From positions 1,117,846 to 1,181,845 of the forward strand of contig JBDKSB010000012.1 of the NCBI GenBank assembly GCA_039683095.1: a stretch of 64,000 nt of DNA, read 5' to 3'. Positions 49,994 through 57,823 of this stretch are shown here, piece after piece. The notes under the pieces are model-generated. The model ran no database searches and was not told the DNA's origin. It worked only from the letters and a program-made list of their open reading frames with translations. Numbering within the stretch: position 1 is the first letter of the stretch; each line of letters starts with the position of its first letter. This stretch comes from Acidobacteriota bacterium. Its GTDB lineage: Bacteria > Acidobacteriota > Aminicenantia > Aminicenantales > Saccharicenantaceae. The position numbers and the translations under genes are program-made.

Positions 49994-50145
49994 TAGTCGC
50001 CCGCCTGTGAGGCCGGCCGACGGCCGAAAGCCGCCGTGCCCCGCCTCGCTTCCCCCCGCCTCCTGCCTGACCCCCTTCAGGGGGGACCCGCGCCGATCTT
50101 CCCGTTTTGCGCTTGCAAGGACAATCCACGTACCGGAGGGATGAT

Positions 50146-50619
50146 TTGGACATCGACACTACGAAGGTCCAGTCGATCGTCGACAAGCACAGGGGCCTCA
50201 AGAAGAACCTCATCGCCATCCTTCTCGACGTCCAGGAGAGCTTCAACTACCTTCCCCCGGAAGCCCTGCGACACGTCGCCAAGGCCCTGGACATGCCCCT
50301 CATCAACGTCGTCGGCGTAGCCACGTTCTACCGGGCCTTCAGCCTGAAGCCGCGGGGCAAGCACACCTGCCTCGTCTGTCTCGGCACGGCCTGCCACGTC
50401 CGGGGCGGACCGAAGATCCTGGAGGAGCTCGAGCGCAAGCTCGACATCCCGGCCGGAGAGACGACGAAGGACGGACTGTTCACCCTGGAGACGGTCGCCT
50501 GCCTTGGCTGCTGCGCCATCGGGCCGGTCGTCGTCGTCGACGGCGAGTATCACGGCCGCGCCACGATCCGCAATATCGGACCGATCCTCGGCAAATACCA
50601 GGCGCCGGAAGCGTCATGA
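50146..50619 (+). CDS. NuoE-like [2Fe-2S] subunit (HydC/HndA type)
   Basis: 157 aa from TTG at 50146, chosen because GGAGGG ends six bases upstream. A helical N-terminus (LKKNLIAILLDVQESFNYLP) leads to the thioredoxin-like [2Fe-2S] domain with four cysteines: CLGTAC... gives two and CLGCCAIGP gives the others, all retained, unlike the NuoE part of HoxF. It is the BfuC/HydC component of NADH-linked bifurcating complexes. First gene of a five-gene operon. Confidence 0.93.
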   Translation: MDIDTTKVQSIVDKHRGLKKNLIAILLDVQESFNYLPPEALRHVAKALDMPLINVVGVATFYRAFSLKPRGKHTCLVCLGTACHVRGGPKILEELERKLDIPAGETTKDGLFTLETVACLGCCAIGPVVVVDGEYHGRATIRNIGPILGKYQAPEAS

Positions 50620-50638
50620 CGGAAAGGAAGGACATCTG

Positions 50639-51031
50639 ATGGCCGGAACAAAGAAACTCCGCATTCAAGACCTGGCCAAGATCCGGGAAAGGACAAAATC
50701 GATGATGGCCATCCGGGAGAGCGAAGGCCGGGCCCGCGTCACGGTCCACATGGGCACGTGCGGCATCGCCGCCGGCGCCCGCGACATCATGGATGCCCTT
50801 CTCGGGGAGATCGAGAAGGCCCAGATCCAGGACGTCATCGTCACGACGTCGGGGTGCGCCGGGCTGTGCAACGCCGAGCCGATGATGACCGTCGAGCTCA
50901 AGAACCATCCCCCCGTGAAATACGGTTACCTGACCCCGGAGAAGCTGCACAAGATCTTCGTTCAGCACATCCTCGGCGGGCAGATGGCCGCCGACCTGGT
51001 GCTGGCCGTCGGCTGCGAAACCATGTATTAG
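50639..51031 (+). CDS. Thioredoxin-like [2Fe-2S] protein (HndB-like)
   Basis: 130 aa. Helical N-terminus, then VHMGTCGIAAGAR and SGCAGLCNAEP, giving the Cys pattern of thioredoxin-like [2Fe-2S] ferredoxins; the last Cys, in AVGCETMY, is near the C-terminus. HndB occupies the same place between HndA and HndC in Desulfovibrio NADP-linked hydrogenases. 8 bases separate it from the next gene. Confidence 0.87.
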   Translation: MAGTKKLRIQDLAKIRERTKSMMAIRESEGRARVTVHMGTCGIAAGARDIMDALLGEIEKAQIQDVIVTTSGCAGLCNAEPMMTVELKNHPPVKYGYLTPEKLHKIFVQHILGGQMAADLVLAVGCETMY

Positions 51032-51039
51032 GGGGCGTC

Positions 51040-52857
51040 GTGAAACACTACCGAGCTCACCTTCTGGTCTGCGCCGGCACCGGCTGCGTCTCCTGCGGAT
51101 CGTTCAGGATCAAGGAGGCCCTCGAGGCCGAGATCAAGAAGAAGGGCCTCGAAGACGAGGTCCAGGTCGTGGCCACGGGCTGCAACGGCTTCTGCGAGCG
51201 GGGGCCGATCGTCATGGTCCAGCCCGACGGCATCTTCTACCAGCTCCTCAGCGTCGAGGATGTCCCCCATCTCGTCGAGGAGCACCTCCTCAAGGGCCGC
51301 CCCGTCCAGAAGCTGATGTACGTGCCGCCGGACGAGAAACAGCCCGTCCCGAAGATGAAGGACATCGAGTTCTTCAAGCACCAGCGGCTGATCGTGCTGC
51401 GCAACCGGGGCCGGATCGACCCGGAGAGGATCGAGGAATATATCGCCTTCGACGGCTACGAGGCCATGGCCAAGGCCCTCTCCGGGATGAAGCCCCAGGA
51501 GATCATCGACGAGATCCTTTTCTCCGGCCTCCGCGGCCGGGGCGGCGCCGGCTTCCCCACGGGCAGGAAGTGGGCCCTCTGCGCCAAGGAGAAAAGGTCG
51601 CCGAAGTACATCATCTGCAACGGCGACGAAGGCGACCCGGGGGCCTTCATGGACCGCTCCGTCCTCGAGGCCGATCCCCACGCCGTTCTCGAAGGTATGG
51701 TCATCGGGGCCAGAGCCATCGGGGCGGCCAAAGGATTCGTCTACATCCGCCATGAATATCCGCTGGCGCTCAAGCGCATGGAGATCGCCATCGCCCAGGC
51801 CCGGGAGAACGGCCTGCTCGGCCAGGACATCCTGGGGACCGGCTTCGATTTCGATCTCGAGATCGTCCAGGGCGCCGGAGCCTTCGTCTCCGGCGAGGAG
51901 ACGGCCCTGATCGCCTCCGTCGAGGGCGAGATCGCCATGCCGCGGCAGAGACCCCCCTATCCGGCCCAGAGGGGGCTATGGGGCCAGCCGACGGTCATCA
52001 ACAACGTCGAGACCTGGGCCACCGTCCCCAACATCATCCGCCGGGGCGCGGACTGGTTCCAGGGGCTGGGGACGGAGACAAGCAAGGGGACCAAGATCTT
52101 CGCGCTCGTCGGCAAGATCGCCAATACCGGGCTGGTCGAGGTCCCGATGGGGATCACCCTTCGCGAGATCGTCTACGGCATCGGCGGCGGCATCCCCGAT
52201 AAGCGGGATTTCAAGGCCATCCAGATCGGCGGCCCCTCCGGCGGCTGCCTGCCGGCCAAGATGCTCGACCTGCCCGTCGACTACGAGAGCCTGACCGCGG
52301 CCGGGGCCATGATGGGCTCGGGCGGCATGATCGTCATGGACGACCGGACCTGCATGGTCGACGTGGCCAAGTACTTCCTCAATTTCCTGCAGGACGAGTC
52401 GTGCGGCAAGTGCGTGTCCTGCCGGGAAGGCACGCAGAGGATGTACGAGATCGTCAAGGGCATCACCGAGGGCAAGGGCCGGGAAAGCGATCTTGCCCTG
52501 CTCGAGGAGCTGGCCACGATCTGCAAGGACGCCTCGATGTGCGCCCTCGGCCAGACGGCGGGCAATCCCGTCCTGACGACCCTGCGCTACTTCCGCCACG
52601 AGTACGAGGCCCACATCCTCGACAAGAGATGCCCAGCCGGCGTCTGCAAGAGCCTCATCCGCTACGTCGTCCTCGCCGAGAAGTGCACCGGCTGTCAATC
52701 CTGCAAGAAGGCCTGCCCGAACGACTGCATCAAGGGCACTCTCAAGGATGTCCACCTGATCGACCAGTCGAAATGCATCAAGTGCGGCGCCTGCAAGGAG
52801 GCCTGCAAGTTCGAGGCCATCGAAGAGCAGCGCGACGAAGCCATTCAGATCGTTTGA
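51040..52857 (+). CDS. NuoF-like FMN/NADH subunit with extra ferredoxin domains (HydB/HndC type)
   Basis: 605 aa from GTG at 51040. Four regions: an N-terminal [2Fe-2S]-like domain (CAGTGCVSC, GCNGFC); a NuoF core with GLRGRGGAGFPTGRKW near 166 (FMN) and CNGDEGDPGAF (NADH); ESCGKCVSC near 452 with MCALGQT for [4Fe-4S]; and a C-terminal two-cluster ferredoxin (CTGCQSCKKAC ~548, CIKCGACKEAC ~578). The N- and C-terminal additions separate HydB-type bifurcating subunits from complex I NuoF. It is the presumed NADH and ferredoxin branch point. Confidence 0.94.
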   Translation: MKHYRAHLLVCAGTGCVSCGSFRIKEALEAEIKKKGLEDEVQVVATGCNGFCERGPIVMVQPDGIFYQLLSVEDVPHLVEEHLLKGRPVQKLMYVPPDEKQPVPKMKDIEFFKHQRLIVLRNRGRIDPERIEEYIAFDGYEAMAKALSGMKPQEIIDEILFSGLRGRGGAGFPTGRKWALCAKEKRSPKYIICNGDEGDPGAFMDRSVLEADPHAVLEGMVIGARAIGAAKGFVYIRHEYPLALKRMEIAIAQARENGLLGQDILGTGFDFDLEIVQGAGAFVSGEETALIASVEGEIAMPRQRPPYPAQRGLWGQPTVINNVETWATVPNIIRRGADWFQGLGTETSKGTKIFALVGKIANTGLVEVPMGITLREIVYGIGGGIPDKRDFKAIQIGGPSGGCLPAKMLDLPVDYESLTAAGAMMGSGGMIVMDDRTCMVDVAKYFLNFLQDESCGKCVSCREGTQRMYEIVKGITEGKGRESDLALLEELATICKDASMCALGQTAGNPVLTTLRYFRHEYEAHILDKRCPAGVCKSLIRYVVLAEKCTGCQSCKKACPNDCIKGTLKDVHLIDQSKCIKCGACKEACKFEAIEEQRDEAIQIV

Positions 52858-52865
52858 GAGGGACC

Positions 52866-53549
52866 ATGATCACCTTTCGCATGAATGGGTTGGAAGTGAA
52901 GGCGGAGGAGGGGTCGACCATCCTCGACGCGGCCAGGTTCTACGGCCTGGAGATCCCGACCCTCTGCTACAACGAGGGGCTGACGCCCTTCGGGGGGTGT
53001 CGGCTCTGCGTCGTCGAGATCGGCGAGGGCCTGAGGAGCAAGCTCGTCTCGTCCTGCACCTATCCCGCCGAGGAGGGGCTCGTCGTCCGGACCGATTCCG
53101 CCAGGGTCTGGGCGTCCCGGCGGATGATGATCGAGCTCATGCTGGCCATGGCCCCGGGGTCCAAGGTCCTCCAGGATATGGCCTCACGGTTCGGGGTGAC
53201 GCGGGTCCGGTTCACCCCCCGCAACGGCGAGTGCGTTCTCTGCGGCCTGTGCACTCGCATCTGCGCCGAGCAGATGGACGCCTCGGCCATCGGCTTCCAG
53301 CAGCGGGGCCACAAGAGAAAGATCTCGACGCCCTTCGACATGCGCTCGGAGGTCTGCCGGCTGTGCGGGGCCTGCATGTACATCTGTCCCGCCTGTCAGC
53401 TGCGCTGCCAGGGCCCGAACGCCGAAACGGCTCTGTGCAACGGCTGCCTGACCATGGAACCGACCTGCCTGGAGCACTACGACGATCTGCAATGTTGGAT
53501 GTACGATGCGGGCCGCTGTGGCACCTGCGTTCAAGAAAAGAAACCCTAA
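52866..53549 (+). CDS. NuoG-N-like iron-sulfur protein without H-cluster domain
   Basis: 227 aa. [2Fe-2S] domain at residues ~34-64 (LCYNEG, CRLC, SCTYP), followed by two [4Fe-4S] motifs: CVLCGLCTRIC (~122) and CRLCGACMYICPAC (~165). A Cys-rich end (CNGCLTMEPTC, CGTC) may bind another cluster or zinc. It equals the N-terminal electron-relay part of HydA, but stops before the [FeFe] hydrogenase domain. There is no debris of that domain after it. It presumably passes electrons to the glutamate synthase-like protein encoded 22 bases downstream. Confidence 0.88.
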   Translation: MITFRMNGLEVKAEEGSTILDAARFYGLEIPTLCYNEGLTPFGGCRLCVVEIGEGLRSKLVSSCTYPAEEGLVVRTDSARVWASRRMMIELMLAMAPGSKVLQDMASRFGVTRVRFTPRNGECVLCGLCTRICAEQMDASAIGFQQRGHKRKISTPFDMRSEVCRLCGACMYICPACQLRCQGPNAETALCNGCLTMEPTCLEHYDDLQCWMYDAGRCGTCVQEKKP

Positions 53550-53571
53550 AGGCATATGAGGAGGTAACATC

Positions 53572-55155
53572 ATGCCGAGTCTCACGAAAATCAACAGAAG
53601 CGCCGCCACCCTGACCAAGAACAGGACCGAAGGGTCGATCAGCCCCTTCAGCGGCATGTGCGTGACCTGCGTCGACGGCTGCATCGGGATGTGCGAGATC
53701 GGCAAATCCGCCTACCGAGGCGCCGAGGTCCTCTATCCCCAGCCGTTCGGCATCATCACGGCCGGCTGCGAGAAGGACTATCCCGTCGACCTGTCCCACT
53801 TCAGCATCATGGGCACGGCCAAGGGGGCCTGCGGCGTCGAGGCCGACAGCGACAAGGCGACCTTCGAGAAGGTCACGGTCGAGACGAAGATCGGCCGCAA
53901 CAAGGACATCAAGCTCAAGGTCCCGTTCATCATCTCCGGCATGGGCTCGACCAACGTGGCCCGGCAGAACTGGGCCGGCCTCGGCGGCGGCGCGGCCATC
54001 GCCGGGTCGATCCTGACGATCGGCGAGAACGTCTGCGGCATGGACGACGAGACGGAGCTCAAGAACGGCCGGGTCGTCCGCTCGCCGGACATGGAGTTCC
54101 GCATCAGGTCCTACCGTGATTGGCAGGACGGCTACGGCGACGTCGTCGTCCAGGCCAACGTCGAGGACACGCGGCTGGGCACCCAGGAGTACGCCATCGA
54201 GAAGCTGGGCATCGAGACCGTCGAGCTCAAGTGGGGCCAGGGGGCCAAGGATATCGGCGGCGAGGTCAAGCTCAAGACCGTCACCAAGGCCCAGGCCCTG
54301 AAAAAGAAGGGCTACATCGTCCTGCCCGACCCCGAGGACCCCAACGTCATCGCCGCCTTCGAGAAGGGCAGCTTCAAGGAGTTCGAGCGCCACTCCCGCA
54401 TGGGCATGGTCGACGAGGGCGACTTCATTAAACGGGTCGAGGAGCTGCGCAGGATCGGGGCCAAGCACGTCTTCCTGAAGACGGGCGCTTACCGGCCGGC
54501 CGACCTGGCCCGGGCCGTGAAGTACGCCTCCAAGGCCAAGCTCGACCTCCTGACGGTCGACGGCGCCGGCGGCGGCACGGGCATGAGCCCCTGGCGGATG
54601 ATGAACGAGTGGGGCATCCCGACCGTCGAGATCTGGTCCCTGACCTGGAAGTTCGCCGACCAGCTGGCCAAGCAGGGCGAGTACGTGCCCGACCTGGCCT
54701 TCGCCGGCGGCATCACCTTCGAGGACCAGATCTTCAAGGCCCTGGCCCTCGGCGCGCCCTACGTCAAGGCCGTCGGCATGGCCCGCTCGCCCCTGGCCGC
54801 GGCCATGGTCGGCAAGACGATCGGCGGCCGCATCGCCGACGGGCAGATCCCGGTCTACGTCGAGCGCTTCGGCAGCAGCCGGGACGAGATCTTCGTCACC
54901 GCGCCCGAGCTGCGGCGGCGCTTCGGGGCCCGGTTCGAGGAGCTCCCGTCCGGGGCCATCGGCGTCTACACCTACTTCAAGCGCCTCAGCCAGGGCCTCC
55001 GCCAGATGATGGCCGGCGAGCGCAAGTTCACGCTCGACTACATCAACCGCGACGACATCGCCTCCCTGACCAGGGAGGCGGCCGATATCAGCGGCATCCC
55101 GTACATCACCGACGTGGACAAGGAAGAGGTCCAGAAGATCCTCAAGGGCAAGTAG
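53572..55155 (+). CDS. FMN-binding glutamate synthase-like oxidoreductase
   Basis: 527 aa. The barrel from about residue 130 matches the glutamate synthase FMN domain: VPFIISGMGSTNVARQNWAGL, VELKWGQGAKDIGGEVKL, LLTVDGAGGGTGMSPWRMM and FAGGITFEDQIFKALALGA. There is no amidotransferase domain. The usual three cysteines for a [3Fe-4S] cluster after the barrel are absent; instead CVTCVDGCIGMC near residues 30-41 could bind a cluster. The substrate is unknown. Being last in an NADH/ferredoxin operon, it is the likely catalytic end. Strong GAGGAGG before the start. Confidence 0.88.
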   Translation: MPSLTKINRSAATLTKNRTEGSISPFSGMCVTCVDGCIGMCEIGKSAYRGAEVLYPQPFGIITAGCEKDYPVDLSHFSIMGTAKGACGVEADSDKATFEKVTVETKIGRNKDIKLKVPFIISGMGSTNVARQNWAGLGGGAAIAGSILTIGENVCGMDDETELKNGRVVRSPDMEFRIRSYRDWQDGYGDVVVQANVEDTRLGTQEYAIEKLGIETVELKWGQGAKDIGGEVKLKTVTKAQALKKKGYIVLPDPEDPNVIAAFEKGSFKEFERHSRMGMVDEGDFIKRVEELRRIGAKHVFLKTGAYRPADLARAVKYASKAKLDLLTVDGAGGGTGMSPWRMMNEWGIPTVEIWSLTWKFADQLAKQGEYVPDLAFAGGITFEDQIFKALALGAPYVKAVGMARSPLAAAMVGKTIGGRIADGQIPVYVERFGSSRDEIFVTAPELRRRFGARFEELPSGAIGVYTYFKRLSQGLRQMMAGERKFTLDYINRDDIASLTREAADISGIPYITDVDKEEVQKILKGK

Positions 55156-55182
55156 GCGGCGGCATCGGCTGAATTACCTCCG

Positions 55183-55224
55183 ATCGGCGGAGGAGGGCTG
55201 GGTCCTTCCTCCGCCGATTTTTTT
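55183..55224 (+). terminator. Terminator after the glutamate synthase-like gene
   Basis: ATCGGCGGAGGA pairs with TCCTCCGCCGAT, 12 bp, followed by seven T. Confidence 0.92.
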
Positions 55225-55350
55225 AATCCGCCCTTTTCCCCCGCGTCCCTCCCGGGACGCTTCTCGGAGACGTCCCGGCCGGACGGCTTCGAGCCGCCCT
55301 CCCCGCGATGGCGATGGCCGCCCCGGCTTTGTTTTAGCTCCGGTTCCGGA

Positions 55351-55356
55351 TATAAT
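55351..55356 (+). promoter_or_regulatory. -10 box of the sensor module
   Basis: Perfect TATAAT 39 bases before the first DRTGG gene; TTTGTT at 55328-55333 is a weak -35 with 17-base spacing. Confidence 0.5.
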
Positions 55357-55394
55357 GAAGATCTCCGGGTGATTCGGCACGGTCGGAGGCCCCG

Positions 55395-55751
55395 ATGATC
55401 GTTCTCAAGGACGTTCTGGCCCTTCTCGACGGCGAGCTCCTCACCCCGGCAACCGCCCCCGAGGCGGCCTTCGGCAAGGTTTTCGCCTCCGATCTCATGA
55501 GCGACGTCCTGACCTCCGCCGAGCCCGGCTCTCTCCTGCTGACGGGGCTGGCCAATTCTCACGTCGTCTGCACCTGTTCGGTGGCCGATCTCGCCGGCGT
55601 CGTCTTCGTCCAGGGCAAGCGCCCGGCGCCGGAGGTAGTCCGCGAGGCCGGGACGAAGAACCTCCCCCTCATCGCCACCAAGATGACGATGTTCGAGGCC
55701 TGCTCGCGGATCGCCGGCCTCTTACAGGACGGAGGCCATGCCCGCCGCTGA
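55395..55751 (+). CDS. DRTGG domain protein 1
   Basis: 118 aa. A single DRTGG-type alpha/beta domain: ASDLMSDVLTSAEPGSLLLTGL, VVFVQGKRPAPEVVREA and LPLIATKMTMFEACSRIAGLL. DRTGG domains bind nucleotide-like ligands or act in kinase regulation and frequently lie beside [FeFe] hydrogenase operons. SD GGAGG. Overlaps the next gene by 14 bases. Confidence 0.85.
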   Translation: MIVLKDVLALLDGELLTPATAPEAAFGKVFASDLMSDVLTSAEPGSLLLTGLANSHVVCTCSVADLAGVVFVQGKRPAPEVVREAGTKNLPLIATKMTMFEACSRIAGLLQDGGHARR

Positions 55752-56187
55752 GCCCGTCTTCCGCCGGGAGTTCCCCGTCAAGGGCGGGGACTTCGCCAAC
55801 GCCGGAGCCGCCGCCTGTGAAATCAAGGAGCTGCTGAAGGACCTCGGGCTGGCCACCGCGACGATCCGCCGCGCGGCCATCGTGGCCTACGAGGCGGAGA
55901 TGAACGTGATCATGTACGCGAGCGAGGCCCGGATGAACCTGGCCGTCTCCTCGGAGGAAGTCCGCCTGACCATCGACGATCGCGGCCCCGGCATCGCCGA
56001 CGTCGAACTGGCCATGACGGAAGGCTATTCGACGGCGACGGCAGAGATGCGGGAGCTCGGCTTCGGCGCCGGCATGGGCCTGCCGAACATCAAGAGGAAC
56101 GCCGACGTCTTTGCCATCGACTCGGAGGTGGGCCGGGGGACGCGCCTCGACATCATCATCCGGACGAACGGACACGGACCATCATGA
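55738..56187 (+). CDS. RsbW/RsbT-like ATPase (anti-sigma/serine kinase fold)
   Basis: 149 aa. GHKL ATPase fold: the N-box lies in RRAAIVAYEAEMNVIMYA, the G1 box in IDDRGPGIAD and the G2 box in GFGAGMGLPNIKR. There is no dimerisation/phosphoacceptor domain, so it is like RsbW/RsbT serine kinases, not a complete histidine kinase. Overlaps its neighbours on both sides. Presumed signal output or input of the [FeFe]-like sensor next to it. Confidence 0.88.
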   Translation: MPAAEPVFRREFPVKGGDFANAGAAACEIKELLKDLGLATATIRRAAIVAYEAEMNVIMYASEARMNLAVSSEEVRLTIDDRGPGIADVELAMTEGYSTATAEMRELGFGAGMGLPNIKRNADVFAIDSEVGRGTRLDIIIRTNGHGPS

Positions 56188-57485
56188 ACGAGACCAAGAC
56201 CGAAAAGAACTTCCACGCCATCCACATCACCAAGGACAAGTGCATCGGCTGCGTCCGCTGCCTGTCCGCCTGCCCGACCCGGGCCATCCGGGTCCAGGAC
56301 GGCCGGGCCCGCATCATCGGCCAGCTCTGCATCGACTGCGCCGAATGCCTCCGGATCTGCCCGCGCGACGCCATCCACTCCCACACCACCTCGTTCGCCG
56401 CGCTAGACGCCTTCGATTACAAGGTCGCCATCCCCTCGACGGTGCTCTACGGCCAGTTCGGCTCCTCCGTCCTGCCCAACGAGATCCTCTCGGCCCTGCG
56501 CCGCATCGGCTTCGACGAGGTCTACGACCTCAGCTCCATCTGCGAGCTCAACTGCGCGGCGACCGAGGAGTACCTCAACGACCACCCCCGGCCGCGGCCG
56601 TACATCACCTCGACCTGCCCGGTCGTGGTCCGCATCATCCAGCGGCGCTACGCGTCGCTCTGCGGCCAGATCCTGCCCATCGAGCCGCCCCGGGAGATCG
56701 CGGCCAAGATCCTGCGCACGATCCTGCCCAAGTCGCTCGGCCTCCCCGCGGAACGGATCGGGATCATCCACATCACCCCGTGCCCGGCCAAGATCGTCTC
56801 CATCAACAGTCCGGCCTCCCTGGCCAAGTCCTACCTCGACGGGGCCATCTCGATCCGGGACATCTTCCCGCAGGTCGTCAAGGCCCTGCGCAAGAGCGAG
56901 GAGGACTCCCTGATGCGGCACCTTTTCCCGGAGACGCTCTTCAGCGGCATCGGCATGGGCTGGTCCCTGTCCGGGGGCGAGATCCGGGGGCTCAAAAGCC
57001 ATCGGGCCGTGGCCGTGTCCGGCATCCAGGACACCATGCGCGTCCTCGATCAGGTCGAGGGCGGGCTCCTCCAGGACATCGACCTGCTCGAGTGCACGGT
57101 CTGTCCGGACGGCTGCGTCGGGGGGCCCCTCGAAGTCGAGAACCGCTTCCTGGCCAAGAGCCGGATCCTGGAGCTCGTCGCGGCCGCCGGCGAGCACGCC
57201 GTCGTGGACCAGAAGGACGTCAGCCGGCTCTATCACCGGAACTTCCTGTCGTTCGACCACCCCGTGCCGCCTGCCGAAGCCCGGCCCCTGGACCTCGATC
57301 CGGCCACGGCCATCCGCAAGGCCAAGCTCCGGGACAAGATCGACGCCGGCCTGCCCCAGAAGGACTGCGGCATCTGCGGCGCGCCCGACTGCCGGACCCT
57401 GGCCGACGATATCGTCCGCGGCTACGCCCGGCTGGAGGACTGCCCGTTCGCCGAGACGGCCAAGACGAAGAAGGAGAAACGATGA
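56184..57485 (+). CDS. [FeFe]-hydrogenase-like putative sensor protein
   Basis: 433 aa. Two [4Fe-4S] motifs at the N-terminus (CIGCVRCLSAC ~20, CIDCAECLRIC ~49), an iron-hydrogenase large-subunit fold (~75-340), and a C-terminal CGICGAPDC...C four-cysteine FeS domain (~395-425). The H-cluster motifs are altered: TSTCP (Cys145; the proton-relay Cys is Thr), TPCPAK (Cys200) and ECTVCPDGC (Cys304, Cys307, Cys311). The four cubane ligands can be filled, but the catalytic relay is lost. This fits the sensory groups of [FeFe] hydrogenases. Overlaps on both sides with module genes. Confidence 0.87.
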   Translation: MNETKTEKNFHAIHITKDKCIGCVRCLSACPTRAIRVQDGRARIIGQLCIDCAECLRICPRDAIHSHTTSFAALDAFDYKVAIPSTVLYGQFGSSVLPNEILSALRRIGFDEVYDLSSICELNCAATEEYLNDHPRPRPYITSTCPVVVRIIQRRYASLCGQILPIEPPREIAAKILRTILPKSLGLPAERIGIIHITPCPAKIVSINSPASLAKSYLDGAISIRDIFPQVVKALRKSEEDSLMRHLFPETLFSGIGMGWSLSGGEIRGLKSHRAVAVSGIQDTMRVLDQVEGGLLQDIDLLECTVCPDGCVGGPLEVENRFLAKSRILELVAAAGEHAVVDQKDVSRLYHRNFLSFDHPVPPAEARPLDLDPATAIRKAKLRDKIDAGLPQKDCGICGAPDCRTLADDIVRGYARLEDCPFAETAKTKKEKR

Positions 57486-57823
57486 TCCTGTCCGATCTGG
57501 TCCCGCGTCTCGAGCTCAAGGTCTTCACGGCCGGCGTCGCGCTCGACCGGCCTGTCCGCGGCGGCTACGCGAGCGACCTCCTCAGCGACGTCATCGGCCA
57601 CGCCCGCAAGGACGACCTCTGGGTGACCATGCAGGTCCATCCGAACATCGTCGCCGTCGCGGTCCTCAAGGAGCTGGCCGCCATCGTCGTCGTCAACGGC
57701 CGCGAGCCGGCTCCCGAGACCCTGGAGCAGGCCGCCCGCGAGAAAGTGCCCATTCTCGGCGCCGGTTCGGGCACGTTCGAGCTGGCCGGGCGGCTGTACG
57801 GACTCGGCCTCAAGGGAAGTTGA
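57482..57823 (+). CDS. DRTGG domain protein 2
   Basis: 113 aa from the ATG at 57482, overlapping the previous stop (ATGA). Same fold as the first DRTGG protein: GGYASDLLSDVIGHARKDDLWVTMQ, VVVNGREPAPETLEQA, VPILGAGSGTFELAGRLYGLG. The two share SDLLSDV and REPAPE-type blocks, so they are probably an old tandem duplication split by the sensor gene, perhaps forming a heterodimer. Confidence 0.83.
   Translation: MILSDLVPRLELKVFTAGVALDRPVRGGYASDLLSDVIGHARKDDLWVTMQVHPNIVAVAVLKELAAIVVVNGREPAPETLEQAAREKVPILGAGSGTFELAGRLYGLGLKGS

Noticed and set aside
52866-53549. Truncated HydA pseudogene
   Set aside because: The frame ends cleanly with a conserved-looking Cys-rich tail, the next gene follows after 22 bases with a strong SD, and no H-cluster remnant is visible.
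56184-57485. Catalytic [FeFe] hydrogenase
   Set aside because: The proton-relay Cys is replaced by Thr and the L2/L3 motifs are altered; sensory or non-hydrogenase function fits better.
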